This document shows, one piece after another, positions 16,110-25,281 of a stretch of DNA of 64,000 bases. The position numbers and the translations under genes were made by a program. The stretch is from CADEDH01 sp965263455 (lineage in GTDB: Bacteria > Actinomycetota > Acidimicrobiia > Acidimicrobiales > SZUA-35), in the NCBI GenBank assembly GCA_965263455.1, contig CBDHHN010000004.1, positions 1,922,001 through 1,986,000 of the forward strand. The letters run 5' to 3'. Within the stretch, counting starts at the first letter, position 1; every line of letters starts with the position of its first letter. The notes under the pieces are model-generated. The model searched no databases. It was not told the origin of the DNA and was given only the letters and a program-made list of their open reading frames with translations.

Positions 16110-18944
16110 TCACACCGACGGCCCGTCGGCCCCGTCCGCCGGGCCCTGCTCGGTCGGCGAGGCGACACGAGCGGCCGCCTTCTTCGCTCCGCCCTGCTTG
16201 GCCGCCGCCTTCTTGGTCGATTTCTTGGCCGACGAGGCGGCCGTCTTCTTGGCTGTCGTCTTCTTCGCCGGGGCCTTCTTGGCCGCCTTCTTCTTGGCCG
16301 CCTTCTTCTTCGTCGCCTTCTTGGCCACCTTCTTCTTGGGCGGATCCAGCTCGAGCTTCTCCCGTCGCATCGACAGCAGCTCCGACGCCCGCATGATGTC
16401 GATCCGTTCGACCGAATCCTGCTGTTGGAGGCTGGCGTTGATCTCGCCGTCGGTCACGTACTCCCCGAACCGGCCGCTTCGGACCACGACCTCCCGGTCG
16501 CTCACCGGGTCGACCCCCAGTCGCTTGAGCGGTCCGGTGGCCCGCTGACCCCGGCGCCGCTTGGGCTCGGCGAACAGCTCCAGGGCCCGCCCCAGGTCCA
16601 TGGTCAGCAGCTCGTTCTCGTTCTCGAAGCTGCGGGTGTCGTGACCGTCGTCGCCCTTGGTCCCCTTCTCGATGTAGGGACCGTGGGGGCCGTTGCGGGC
16701 CACGATCTCCATACCGTCGCCGGGGTCGGTACCCACCACCCGGGGGATGGTCAGCAGTTCGACCGCCTGGTCGAGGGTGACCGAGCCCATCTCCATGTCC
16801 TGGAACAGCGAGCTGGTCCGGGGACGTTCCCCGTTCTCGTCGTCGAAGGTGCCCATCTGCACGTAGGGCCCGAACTTGCCGTCCTTGATCACGACTTCGA
16901 GTCCGGTCTCGGGGTGGGTTCCGAGCGGGATCTCGTCGGGAATGGAGAGGATCTCCTCAGCCCGCGACGCCGTCAGCTCGTCGGGAGCGATGTCGTCGGG
17001 GATGGACTTGGTGTCCTCGCCCCGCTGCAGATAGGGCCCGTACTGACCGACCCGGGCCACGATGGCCTCACCGTTGGAGTCGGCCCCGATCGGGATCGAG
17101 TTCACGGCCCGGGCGTCGATGTCCCCCAGGCGGTCGTTGACCTTGTCCCGCAGCCCGGGATAGTCGTCGGCCCCGAAGTAGAACTCCTGCAGCCAGGGAA
17201 TGGACTGCTCCTCGCCGCTGGCGATCTCGTCCAGGTCGTTCTCCATCTGGGCGGTGAAGGCGTAGTCGACCAGATCGGGGAAGTGCTGCTCGAGCAGGGT
17301 GACCACGGCGAAGGCCAGGAAGCTGGGGACCAGGGCCGTGCCCTTCTTCCAGGCATAACCCCGGTTCTGGATGGTGCCCATGATCGAGGCATAGGTCGAG
17401 GGTCGCCCGACCGACAGCTCCTCCAACCGCTTCACCAGCGACGCCTCGGTGTAGCGGGCCGGAGGCTGGGTGTCGTGACCCGCCACCTGGACCTCGTTCA
17501 GGTGGGCCGGATCGCCCTCCTGCAGGGCGGGCAGGCGCCGCTCGGTCGCCTCGTCGTCGCCGTCGTCGCCTTCGTCGGTCGACTCGACGTAGACCTTCAG
17601 GAACCCCTGGTGGGTGATGACGGTGCCCGAGGTCGAGAACAGGGCCCGGGCCCCGGAGCGGCCCTCGGCCGACAACCGCAGGGTCACGGTCTCGCCGGTG
17701 GCATCGGTCATCTGGGAGGCGATGGTCCGCTGCCAGATCAGCTCGTAGACCTGACGGTCCTGGGTCGACAGCTCGCCCGCCACCTCCTCCGGGGTGCGGA
17801 ACCGGTCGCCGGCGGGGCGGATGGCCTCGTGGGCTTCCTGGGCGTTCTTGACCTTCTTGGCGTAGGTCCGGGGAGCGTCGGGCAGGAACTCGGAGCCGAA
17901 GCGCTCGGTGATCTGGCTCCGGGCCGCCGTCACCGCCGTCTCCGACAGCGTCGTCGAGTCGGTCCGCATGTAGGTGATGAAGCCCCGCTCGTAGAGCCCC
18001 TGCGCCACCCGCATGGCCTGAGCCGACGACAACCGCAGCTTGCGGCTGGCCTCCTGCTGGTAGGTGGAGGTGATGAAGGGGGCGGCCGGACGGCGCCGGT
18101 AGGGCTTCGCCTCACGGCTGGCCACGGTGGCCGGACGATCCTCGACGTCGGCGGCCACGGCCCGGGCCGCCTGCTCGTCCAGGTGGAGGACCGCCTCGCG
18201 GGTCAGCCGACCGTTGGGCCCGAAGTCCTTGCCGGTGGCGATGCGGCGGCCGTCGAGTTCGAGGAGCTGGGCCCCGAACGGGCGCTCCTCGGCCGCCCCG
18301 TCGCCGGTGGCGGCGAAGGTGCCCGACACGTCCCAGTAGTTGGCCGAGCGGAACGCCATCCGCTCGCGCTCGCGCTCCACGATGATCCGGGTGGCCACGC
18401 TCTGGACCCGACCGGCCGAGAGGCGGGGCTTGACCTTCTTCCACAGCACGGGCGAGACCTCGTAGCCGTAGAGCCGGTCCAGCATGCGCCGGGCCTCCTG
18501 GGCGTCGACCAGGCGACGGTCGAGTTCCCGGGGCGAGTCGATGGCCCGCCGGATGGCCTCGGGGGTGATCTCGTGGAAGACCATCCGCTTGACCGGGACC
18601 CTGGGGTTCAGGACCTCCAGCAGATGCCAGGCGATGGCCTCCCCCTCGCGATCCTCATCGGTGGCGAGCAGGAGCTCGGAGGCGTCCTTCAGGAGGGTCT
18701 TGAGTTTCTTGACGTGGTCCTTCTTGTCCTTGGACACCACGTACAGCGGCTTGAAGTCGTTGTCGACGTCGATCCCGAGCCGAGCCCACTTCTCCGACTT
18801 GTGACTTTTTGGTACCTCGGCCGCCGTTCTGGGCAGATCGCGGACGTGTCCGATCGACGACTCGACGGTGTACTCATCGCCCAGATAGCCCGCAATGGTG
18901 CGGGCCTTGGCCGGGGACTCGACGATGACGAGGGGTTGGGACAC
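16110..18944 (-). CDS. topA: DNA topoisomerase I (type IA)
   Basis: The 944-residue enzyme relaxes negative supercoils through a transient 5'-phosphotyrosine. The Toprim domain shows LVIVESPAKARTI (5-17) and DEDREGE (96-102). The catalytic Tyr325 lies in FITYMRTDS. Several topoisomerase C-terminal repeats (KFGPYVQMG, HGPYIEKG, RFGEYVTDG) follow. A ~60-residue Lys/Ala tail replaces the zinc fingers, as in other actinobacteria. GTG 18944 is supported by TAGCCT (18952-18957 on the minus strand), which ends 7 bases upstream and suggests a leaderless message. Confidence 0.95.
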   Translation of the reverse strand: MSQPLVIVESPAKARTIAGYLGDEYTVESSIGHVRDLPRTAAEVPKSHKSEKWARLGIDVDNDFKPLYVVSKDKKDHVKKLKTLLKDASELLLATDEDREGEAIAWHLLEVLNPRVPVKRMVFHEITPEAIRRAIDSPRELDRRLVDAQEARRMLDRLYGYEVSPVLWKKVKPRLSAGRVQSVATRIIVERERERMAFRSANYWDVSGTFAATGDGAAEERPFGAQLLELDGRRIATGKDFGPNGRLTREAVLHLDEQAARAVAADVEDRPATVASREAKPYRRRPAAPFITSTYQQEASRKLRLSSAQAMRVAQGLYERGFITYMRTDSTTLSETAVTAARSQITERFGSEFLPDAPRTYAKKVKNAQEAHEAIRPAGDRFRTPEEVAGELSTQDRQVYELIWQRTIASQMTDATGETVTLRLSAEGRSGARALFSTSGTVITHQGFLKVYVESTDEGDDGDDEATERRLPALQEGDPAHLNEVQVAGHDTQPPARYTEASLVKRLEELSVGRPSTYASIMGTIQNRGYAWKKGTALVPSFLAFAVVTLLEQHFPDLVDYAFTAQMENDLDEIASGEEQSIPWLQEFYFGADDYPGLRDKVNDRLGDIDARAVNSIPIGADSNGEAIVARVGQYGPYLQRGEDTKSIPDDIAPDELTASRAEEILSIPDEIPLGTHPETGLEVVIKDGKFGPYVQMGTFDDENGERPRTSSLFQDMEMGSVTLDQAVELLTIPRVVGTDPGDGMEIVARNGPHGPYIEKGTKGDDGHDTRSFENENELLTMDLGRALELFAEPKRRRGQRATGPLKRLGVDPVSDREVVVRSGRFGEYVTDGEINASLQQQDSVERIDIMRASELLSMRREKLELDPPKKKVAKKATKKKAAKKKAAKKAPAKKTTAKKTAASSAKKSTKKAAAKQGGAKKAAARVASPTEQGPADGADGPSV

Positions 18945-19031
18945 GATGCGAAGGCTACGAAGCAGATCCGAGGTTTTGCCAACACCAAGCCTAGTTTTTG
19001 CCGATCCGTGGGGGCGGACCACCCCCGCCGT

Positions 19032-20510
19032 TCATCCCCGAGCAACCGGTTCAGAAGGGGTTTCCTGACCCCGAACCCACCCGTTCGTCGCCTGATCGGC
19101 GCCCGTTCCGGCGCCGCCGGTGCCGTTGGCGGCGTGGGCCCCGGCCGGCGACGACGAGTGCGGCTCGCAGGCATCGTCGTCGCCGGGGTGGATCGGCGCC
19201 GGTACCAGGGCGAACAGCGCCCATCCGAGGACGGTGGCCAGCACCGACGCCCCCAGGATGCCGATGACGGCGGCCTCGGTTTGAGCCTCGGTCTCGAAGG
19301 CCAGGTCGGCGATGAACAGGGCCACCGTGAACCCGATCCCGGCCACAGCGCCGACGGCGGCCAGGTGGCGCATGGTCAGCCCGTCGGGGAGGCGGGCCAG
19401 GCCCGACCGGATGGCGACCACAGAGAAGAGGTACACCCCGAGCGGTTTGCCCAGGACGAGGCCGGCGATGATCCCGAGGGTGATGGTCGACGTCGCGGCC
19501 TCGGCCAGGCCATCGGCCGACAGCACCACCCCGGCGTTGGCCAGGGCGAACACCGGGATGATGAGGAACGACGTCCAGGGGCTGAGCAGGGCGGTGAGGC
19601 GGGCCGTGACCGGCACCGTCTCCCGAATGCTCCAGGTGGCGGTCCGGGCCCGGGCGGCGTCGGCCGTCTCCCCCGACAGGACGTCCTGCAAGTGTTCGAA
19701 GGCCCGTGGTTCCAGCAGGGGGAGAGCCGGCGTCATCAGGCCCAGGATCACGCCGGCGATCGTGGCGTGGACCCCGGACTCGTGGGTGGCGAACCAGACG
19801 CCGGTCCCCAGTACGGCGTAGACGGGCAGATACCAGACCCGGGCTCGGCGCAGGAGCAGGATCAGGACGAGCAATCCGGCCGCCAGACCCAGCCACCACA
19901 GCGAGATGGAGCCGGTGTAGACGACGGCGATGACCAGGATGGCCCCGATGTCATCGACGATGGCCAGGGTGAGCAGGAACAGTTTGAGCCGCTGGGGGAC
20001 CCGGGGCCCGAGCAGGGCCAGAACCCCGACGGCGAAGGCGATGTCGGTGGCCATGGGGACGCCCCAGCCGCGCAGGGCGCCGTCGAGGTTGAAAGCGACG
20101 TAGATCAGCGCCGGCACCACCATGCCACCCAGCGCGGCCACCGCCGGGAGCGCTGCCACCCGCAGATCACGGAGTTCGCCGGCCACCAGTTCGGACTTGA
20201 TCTCCATGCCCACGACGAAGAAGAAGAGCGCCATCAGGGCGTCGTTGACCCAACCATGCAGGGTCAGGTCGAGAACGTGGGCCGAGCCGAGATCAAGGGC
20301 GAGGTGGGTGTCCCAGAACCGGTGGTAGGTGTCGCCCCACGGGCTGTTCACCCACAAGAGGGCGGCCGCCGTGGCCAGCAGGAGCAGCACACCCGAGGTG
20401 GTCTCCTGGGCCAGGAACCGGACAAGAGGTCGGGCCACGACTCGGGCACTTCGGGTCTCGCCACCGCTCCAGGTCTCGGGGCGCACGGCGATGCAGTTCT
20501 CGGACGACAC
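19032..20510 (-). CDS. nhaA: Na+/H+ antiporter NhaA
   Basis: The 492-residue protein has about 12 membrane helices and the diagnostic motifs MATDIAFAVGVLALLG and LAIVDDIGAILVIA, whose Asp residues carry Na+ and H+. It expels Na+ in exchange for protons. The C-terminal ~60 residues are hydrophilic and Gly/Ala-rich, longer than in the E. coli protein. GTG 20510 was kept although no Shine-Dalgarno is visible. Its 3' end lies 87 bases from the topA start on the same strand, so read-through into topA is possible. Confidence 0.92.
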   Translation of the reverse strand: MSSENCIAVRPETWSGGETRSARVVARPLVRFLAQETTSGVLLLLATAAALLWVNSPWGDTYHRFWDTHLALDLGSAHVLDLTLHGWVNDALMALFFFVVGMEIKSELVAGELRDLRVAALPAVAALGGMVVPALIYVAFNLDGALRGWGVPMATDIAFAVGVLALLGPRVPQRLKLFLLTLAIVDDIGAILVIAVVYTGSISLWWLGLAAGLLVLILLLRRARVWYLPVYAVLGTGVWFATHESGVHATIAGVILGLMTPALPLLEPRAFEHLQDVLSGETADAARARTATWSIRETVPVTARLTALLSPWTSFLIIPVFALANAGVVLSADGLAEAATSTITLGIIAGLVLGKPLGVYLFSVVAIRSGLARLPDGLTMRHLAAVGAVAGIGFTVALFIADLAFETEAQTEAAVIGILGASVLATVLGWALFALVPAPIHPGDDDACEPHSSSPAGAHAANGTGGAGTGADQATNGWVRGQETPSEPVARG

Positions 20511-20569
20511 GTAGACAGGAAACCTTCCGACGGCTGCCTTGGCGAATCGAGCGCCGCGAGAGCGGCCCG

Positions 20570-21061
20570 CTACTGATGCAGCAGCATCTCGACCGTTGTA
20601 CCGGTCCCATTGTGGCCGGAATGGAAGGAAACTGCGCTCGACAACTGCTGCATGATCGGGATCCCGAAGGCCCCCTCCTGCAACAGTCGCTCGGGGTCGG
20701 TGATGTCGGGGAGAACGGGAGGGGCCTCGAAACCGGGACCCTCGTCGGTGACGGTCAGCCGCACCGTGCCCGTCGCCACCTCACAGCGAACCATGACCCG
20801 ACCGTCCTCGCTGGCCCGGGCCAGGTTGGCCTCGATGGCGTTGGTGGTGGCCTCGGAGGTCACCCAGCGGAGGTCGTCGAGACGGTCGCCGTTGATGGCG
20901 TCGACGGCGTTGGTGGCGGCTGCGACCACCATGCGGACGACGGCGACCAGGTCGACCCGGCTCGGAATCTCGATCTCGACCAGCCCGCGTTCGGTCAGGT
21001 TCCACTCGTCCACAGCGAATGCCTGTCCGACAGGGTTCAAGGGGTCACCGACCTCGTTCAC
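20570..21061 (-). CDS. Anti-sigma-factor-type ATP-binding serine kinase (RsbW-like)
   Basis: The ~163-residue protein is a HATPase_c_2 domain. The N-box is WVTSEATTNAIEAN, the G1 box is DEGPGF and the G2 region is GAFGIPIMQQL. Such proteins bind a sigma factor or phosphorylate an anti-anti-sigma STAS protein. No STAS, phosphatase or sigma gene is adjacent, so the partner is elsewhere. The start is uncertain: GTG 21061 is chosen because it lies just after the upstream gene; longer frames overlap that gene with Arg-rich sequence. Confidence 0.75.
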   Translation of the reverse strand: MNEVGDPLNPVGQAFAVDEWNLTERGLVEIEIPSRVDLVAVVRMVVAAATNAVDAINGDRLDDLRWVTSEATTNAIEANLARASEDGRVMVRCEVATGTVRLTVTDEGPGFEAPPVLPDITDPERLLQEGAFGIPIMQQLSSAVSFHSGHNGTGTTVEMLLHQ

Positions 21062-21078
21062 TGGTTCTAGCCGTCCCG

Positions 21079-21759
21079 CTAATTCTCGCACAGAACGGGC
21101 GCGTTCCAACAGTCGAACGAGCCGATCTGTGAACCATGGGGCCACCGCAACCACGGCCATGGATGGCGTTCCACGACGTCCAATCGTGGCACGAGTCGAC
21201 GCCATCCGGGGACCGGGGTGTGGGTGACGGCCAGACGTCGACCCCCGAGGACCCGGACCGGGTCCCCGAGCCACAGTTCGACGGTCCGACGTCGGGCCAG
21301 CTCGGCCAGGGTCTCGGTCACGAACACGAGCCGGGCCGGGGCCGGGCGGAGCCTGCGCAAGAGGGGTTCGTCGAACACGAACACCACCCCGAGGCCGGGG
21401 TTGGCGGCCAAGGCCGGGTCGGCATCACCGAGGGATTCGGCCGTGAGCCAGACCTGTTCGGCCCCGCCGGGACCGGTCACCACCCGGGGACCGGCGGTGG
21501 ACGCCGGGTCGGGGTCGGCTTCCAGCAGCGCCAGGGCCTCGGCCCGCCCCGGCCCCGGTTGCAGCCACCGGGCATCGGCGGCCCGAGCGGAGTCGGGGCC
21601 CGTGTGGCCTGAGGCGATGCGGCCCGAAGCGGCGTGATCGGAGGTCGTCGGATCGGAGGTCGGGGTCGGTCGGAGGTCGGGGGATCGGAGGTCGGGGGGT
21701 CGGAGGTCGGGGGATCGATCGAGGCGCCGGGGCCTGCGGCCCGGCGTTCGATCGGGCAT
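21079..21759 (-). CDS. Photolyase N-terminal (alpha/beta antenna) domain-like protein
   Basis: The informative part (last ~150 of 226 residues) matches the alpha/beta domain of split photolyase/cryptochrome-like proteins: VWLTAESL, GVVFVFDEPLLRRL, RLVFVTETLAEL, VELWLGDPV and a closing HPWPWLRWP. The first ~45 residues are a low-complexity SDP/DLR tract. ATG 21759 lies inside the FAD-domain gene in another frame. The SDPPT repeats in that gene's frame continue as PTTSD in this frame, so the two parts may have been one protein before a 1-2 base change (see 21637-21713). Confidence 0.65.
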   Translation of the reverse strand: MPDRTPGRRPRRLDRSPDLRPPDLRSPDLRPTPTSDPTTSDHAASGRIASGHTGPDSARAADARWLQPGPGRAEALALLEADPDPASTAGPRVVTGPGGAEQVWLTAESLGDADPALAANPGLGVVFVFDEPLLRRLRPAPARLVFVTETLAELARRRTVELWLGDPVRVLGGRRLAVTHTPVPGWRRLVPRLDVVERHPWPWLRWPHGSQIGSFDCWNAPVLCEN

Positions 21760-22676
21760 TGGTAGACGAGTTCGCAGGAGGCGCACAGGCCTGGGGCCCA
21801 GGTCTCGACGTCCCACCGGGTCATCGACGCGGCCGACGCCGAGCCCAGACCACCGAGAGCCTCGATGAGGGCCAGGCGGATGCCGGCCCGGGAGCCGTCG
21901 AGCAGTTCCCGATGGAGAAGATCCTCGATGCGGGACCAGTCGCCGGGGTCGGCCTGGGTCACCAGCCAACGGCGGGCCTCGGCCGGCAACCAGCCCTCGT
22001 CGGCCAGCTCCTCCAGGGGTGTCTCGACACAGCCTCTCCGTCGATCCCAGGGCGAACGGGGGTCGCCGGACCGGACCTCGGCCCTGTCCCCGACCCGCCC
22101 GCCGGGGTCGGCGAGCGATTCCGGGCGGGGGAGGAGGTCGCCCAGGCGTCGGCCGAGGCGGGCGTACAGGTGGCGGGCGTACTCCTGACGCAGGAGGGCC
22201 CGACGGAAGGCGTGGACATCGTCGTCGGGGCCGCCGGCGACACTGTCCCACACCCGTGGCAGGGTGAGCAGTCCATGACGGATCCAGGGCGACAGGCCCG
22301 ACACCACCCGCTGGGGAACCGGGTAGGCCAGGCGGCCCCGGGCGGCGTAGCGGTCGAGCCGGAACCGGCGCAGGGCGTTCTCGGCCGCCAGCTGCCCGCC
22401 GCGGACGGTGGCCGACGACAGGGGCTCGTCACGAGGCCGTCGCCGGTCGATCACATCGGCCAGGTGCTCCAGCACGAACGCTTCGGCCGGCCACCGTCCC
22501 GGCTCGGGCACGGGCAGCCGTACCAGCGGCGAGGCCGGGCGGGGCGCCGGGGCCGGGCCGCTGCGCCGCGGAGCCGACGTGACCGCCGCCCGATCTCCGG
22601 CCACCGCCGACGGCCCATCGGGCCGGCCGGCCGGTGGGGCCGGGCTCGGCTCGGGGGCGGAGGCGGGGGCGTTCAT
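21477..22676 (-). CDS. Photolyase/cryptochrome FAD-binding domain protein, C-terminus probably out of frame
   Basis: Residues ~65-270 look like the helical FAD-binding domain of photolyases and cryptochromes: GGQLAAENALRRFRLDRYA, SGLSPWIRHGLLT, FRRALLRQEYARHLYA and LIEALGGLGSASAASMTRWD. A C-terminal CASC...C cluster follows. A role in light-dependent DNA repair or blue-light sensing is likely. ATG 22676 is the first Met before a Pro/Ala-rich leader. After residue ~306 come SDPPT repeats and then about 90 Pro/Arg-rich residues that look like a wrong frame, so the natural product probably continues into the frame at 21079. Confidence 0.7.
   Translation of the reverse strand: MNAPASAPEPSPAPPAGRPDGPSAVAGDRAAVTSAPRRSGPAPAPRPASPLVRLPVPEPGRWPAEAFVLEHLADVIDRRRPRDEPLSSATVRGGQLAAENALRRFRLDRYAARGRLAYPVPQRVVSGLSPWIRHGLLTLPRVWDSVAGGPDDDVHAFRRALLRQEYARHLYARLGRRLGDLLPRPESLADPGGRVGDRAEVRSGDPRSPWDRRRGCVETPLEELADEGWLPAEARRWLVTQADPGDWSRIEDLLHRELLDGSRAGIRLALIEALGGLGSASAASMTRWDVETWAPGLCASCELVYQCPIERRAAGPGASIDPPTSDPPTSDPPTSDRPRPPIRRPPITPLRAASPQATRAPTPLGPPMPGGCNRGRGGPRPWRCWKPTPTRRPPPVPGW
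21637..21713. repeat. 15-bp minisatellite with one irregular unit causing a frame break
   Basis: Five units of about 15 bp (core TCGGAGGTCGGGGG) stand in tandem. Units at 21669-21683, 21684-21698 and 21699-21713 encode SDPPT on the minus strand in the FAD-domain frame. The unit at 21637-21651 encodes the same motif in the antenna-domain frame. The unit between them (21652-21668) is 17 bp, so the frame changes there. Confidence 0.75.
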
Positions 22677-22767
22677 CACCCACCCACATCGGCACGGCGG
22701 GCCCGACCATGACCCCCGTCCATCGCCTCCGCCCGTGACCTCGCCCCCTACCCCGCCGACCACCCGG

Positions 22768-22945
22768 CCCTCCCGACCGCGGTCGTCCCGAGCGCGACCC
22801 TCCCGAGCGCGGTCCCTCCCGAGCGCGGCCGCCTAGGACTCGGCCCTCCCGAGCGCGACCCTCCCGAGCGCGGCCCTCCCGAGCGCGGTCGTCCCGAGCG
22901 CGGCCGCCTAGGACTCGGCCGTCCCGAGCCCGGCGCTCCCGGGCC
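22768..22945. repeat. Tandem array of ~15-bp CCCGAGCGCGG units in a divergent intergenic region
   Basis: About ten copies of a core CTCCCGAGCGCGG occur between the photolyase-like gene and the helicase gene. A variant GCGGCCGCCTAGGACTCGG occurs twice (near 22825 and 22900), giving a higher-order unit of ~75 bp. There are no spacers, so it is not a CRISPR array. Confidence 0.75.
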
Positions 22946-22974
22946 GTCCGGTCGGCCGCAGTAGCCTGGTGAAG

Positions 22975-25281
22975 GTGGACATGGCTGTCGCCCCACACCC
23001 ATCCGCCGAACCGACCGCCGCCCTCGACGCCGTCGTGGAGGCCCTGGCCGCCGACGGCCGTCTGGTCCACGTCGAGCGCCGCCCGGCCCGACCGGCCCGG
23101 ACGCGCCCCCTGGCCCGCCCCCTCCCGCCGACGATCGAGCATTGCGTGCCGGCCGACGGGCTGTGGTCGCACCAGGCCGAGGCCATCGACCTGATCCGCG
23201 ACCGACGATCGGTGGTGGTTTCCACCGGCACCTCATCGGGCAAGTCGCTGTGCTACCAGCTCCCGATCGCGGAGTCGGTCGTTTCGGGCCTACGGGCCGG
23301 GACGTCACTCCTGCTCTACCCCACCAAGGCCCTGGCCCAGGATCAGCTCCGAGCCCTGGGAGCGCTCCGGGTGCCGGGCCTGGTGGCATCGACCTACGAC
23401 GGCGACGCATCCCGGGACGAGCGGTCGTGGGCCCGGGCCAACGCCAACGTGCTGCTGACCAACCCCGAGATGCTCCATCACGGGATCCTTCCCCACCACG
23501 GCAAGTGGGCCACCTTCCTGAAGCGGCTCGACCACGTGGTGATCGATGAGCTGCACGTCCTCCGAGGGATCTTCGGCACCCACGTGGCCCACCTGCTCCG
23601 GAGGTTGCGGCGCGCCTGCAACCGCTACGGGAGCGACCCGACCTTCGTGTTCTCCTCGGCCACCATCGGCGATCCGGCTGAGCTGGCGGCCGAACTGTGC
23701 GGCCACGACGTCACGGCCGTGACCGACGACGGTTCACCGTGCGCCGAACGGCGGATCGCCCTGGTCCAGCCGGCCCTCATCGACCCCGACCGGGGCAAAC
23801 GCCAGTCTCCGGCGACCGAGACGATCCGGGCCGTGACCGAACTGGTGCTGGGCGGCCAGCGGGTCATCGCCTTCTGCTCGTCGCGGGCGCTGACCGAACG
23901 GGTGGCCCTGGGGGTCGCCCGGTCGCTGCCGCCGGAACTGGCCGACACGGTGCGCCCCTACCGCTCTGGATACCTGGCGGCCGAGCGCCGGGAGATCGAG
24001 GACGAACTGAACCGGGGCTCCCTGCGGGCCGTGATCGCCACCTCGGCCCTGGAGCTGGGGGTCGACATCAGCGGGCTCGACGCCACCGTGCTCTGCGGGT
24101 TCCCGGGAACGATCGCCTCGTTGTGGCAACAGATCGGCCGATCGGGCCGGTCGGGGCGGCCGTCGGTCTCGGTGCTGGTGGCGGGCGAGGACCAGCTCGA
24201 CCAGTGGTTCGTCAACCATCCGACCGACCTGTTCACCCGAGCACCGGAGCCCGTGGTGGTCAATGTGGCCAACCCCAACATCCGCGACCCCCACCTCGGG
24301 TGCGCCGCCTACGAAACGCCCCTGCAATGGTCCGACGAGCGATGGTGGCCCGATCTCGATGACGGGGTCCGGCGTTCGGTCCTGGCGGACGAACTCAGTA
24401 TCCGACCGGACCACCACCGTCGACCGCGGGCGGTGTGGGCCGGTCGGGGCATGCCCTTCCACCGGATCGGGCTGCGCTCGGCCTCGGCCGGAGAGGTGCG
24501 CATCGTCGATCCCGAGGGCGAGTTGGTGGGGACGGTGGAGGACACCCGGGCGCCCAATCTGGTCCATCCCGGCGCCGTCTACCTCCACCGGGGCCAGCCG
24601 TGGCGGGTGACCGAACTCGACCTCGACCATCGCCTGGCCCACGTCGACCCCGACGACGGCCGGACCCAGACCCAGGCCAGGACCACGATCGACATCGAGG
24701 TCCTGGACGAGGGGTCGGTCAAGGCGGTGGGGGCGGCCACGCTGCATCTGGGCCTGGTCCGGGTGACCACCACCGTGGTCGGCTACAGCGAGCGGGAGAC
24801 CGGCTCGCGCGAGACCCTCGGTCATCACGACCTCGACCTTCCGCCGCAGATCCTGGAGACCACCTCGATCTGGTACGAGTGGACCCCCGACGTCATCCGG
24901 CGGACCGGGATCCGGCCCCATGTGCTGCCCGGTGCTCTCCATGCCGCCGAGCACGCCGCCATCGGCATCCTGCCCCTGTTCACCATCTGCGACCGGTGGG
25001 ACGTGGGCGGTGTGTCCATCGCCGCCGCCCCCCAGTCGGACCTTCCCACCGTGTTCATCTACGACGGCTACCCGGGAGGCGCCGGCGTGGCCGACCTGGC
25101 CTACGCCGCCGCCGATCGCCATCTGGCCGCCACCGCCGACGTGCTCGAGGGGTGCCCGTGCGCCTCGGGCTGCCCGTCGTGTGTGCAGTCACCCAAGTGC
25201 GGCAACGGCAACGAGCCGCTCGACAAGTGGGCGGCGTTGGCCCTGCTCCGCAACACCCTGGGTGACGCCGAGCCGTTCTGA
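22975..25281 (+). CDS. DEAD/DEAH-box helicase with C-terminal DUF1998/MZB cysteine cluster (MrfA/Hrq1-like)
   Basis: The ~768-residue protein has a helicase core: Walker A STGTSSGKS (83-91), DELH box (191-194), SAT motif, and QIGRSGRSGR motif VI (from 386). The C-terminal region ends in a cysteine set C727, C729, C733, C736 and C742 with PLDKW after it. This is the architecture of the B. subtilis MrfA (YprA) and Hrq1 repair helicases, a 3'-5' DNA translocase linked to crosslink repair. GTG 22975 is preferred because TAGCCT ends 7 bases upstream; GTG 22969 is possible. It faces the tad genes, as in mycobacteria. Confidence 0.9.
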   Translation: MDMAVAPHPSAEPTAALDAVVEALAADGRLVHVERRPARPARTRPLARPLPPTIEHCVPADGLWSHQAEAIDLIRDRRSVVVSTGTSSGKSLCYQLPIAESVVSGLRAGTSLLLYPTKALAQDQLRALGALRVPGLVASTYDGDASRDERSWARANANVLLTNPEMLHHGILPHHGKWATFLKRLDHVVIDELHVLRGIFGTHVAHLLRRLRRACNRYGSDPTFVFSSATIGDPAELAAELCGHDVTAVTDDGSPCAERRIALVQPALIDPDRGKRQSPATETIRAVTELVLGGQRVIAFCSSRALTERVALGVARSLPPELADTVRPYRSGYLAAERREIEDELNRGSLRAVIATSALELGVDISGLDATVLCGFPGTIASLWQQIGRSGRSGRPSVSVLVAGEDQLDQWFVNHPTDLFTRAPEPVVVNVANPNIRDPHLGCAAYETPLQWSDERWWPDLDDGVRRSVLADELSIRPDHHRRPRAVWAGRGMPFHRIGLRSASAGEVRIVDPEGELVGTVEDTRAPNLVHPGAVYLHRGQPWRVTELDLDHRLAHVDPDDGRTQTQARTTIDIEVLDEGSVKAVGAATLHLGLVRVTTTVVGYSERETGSRETLGHHDLDLPPQILETTSIWYEWTPDVIRRTGIRPHVLPGALHAAEHAAIGILPLFTICDRWDVGGVSIAAAPQSDLPTVFIYDGYPGGAGVADLAYAAADRHLAATADVLEGCPCASGCPSCVQSPKCGNGNEPLDKWAALALLRNTLGDAEPF

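Noticed and set aside
16200..16345. Lysine-rich repeats at the end of topA as a separate histone-like gene
   Set aside because: They are in frame with topA and such tails are common in actinobacterial TopA.
16425..20576. A 1383-codon open frame on the plus strand
   Set aside because: It is antisense to topA and nhaA. In GC-rich DNA the strand opposite a gene often lacks stops. The protein is low-complexity Gly/Asp/His/Val-rich and matches no family, while both minus-strand genes are certain.
22768..22945. CRISPR array
   Set aside because: The repeats are directly adjacent with no unique spacers, and there are no cas genes in the window.
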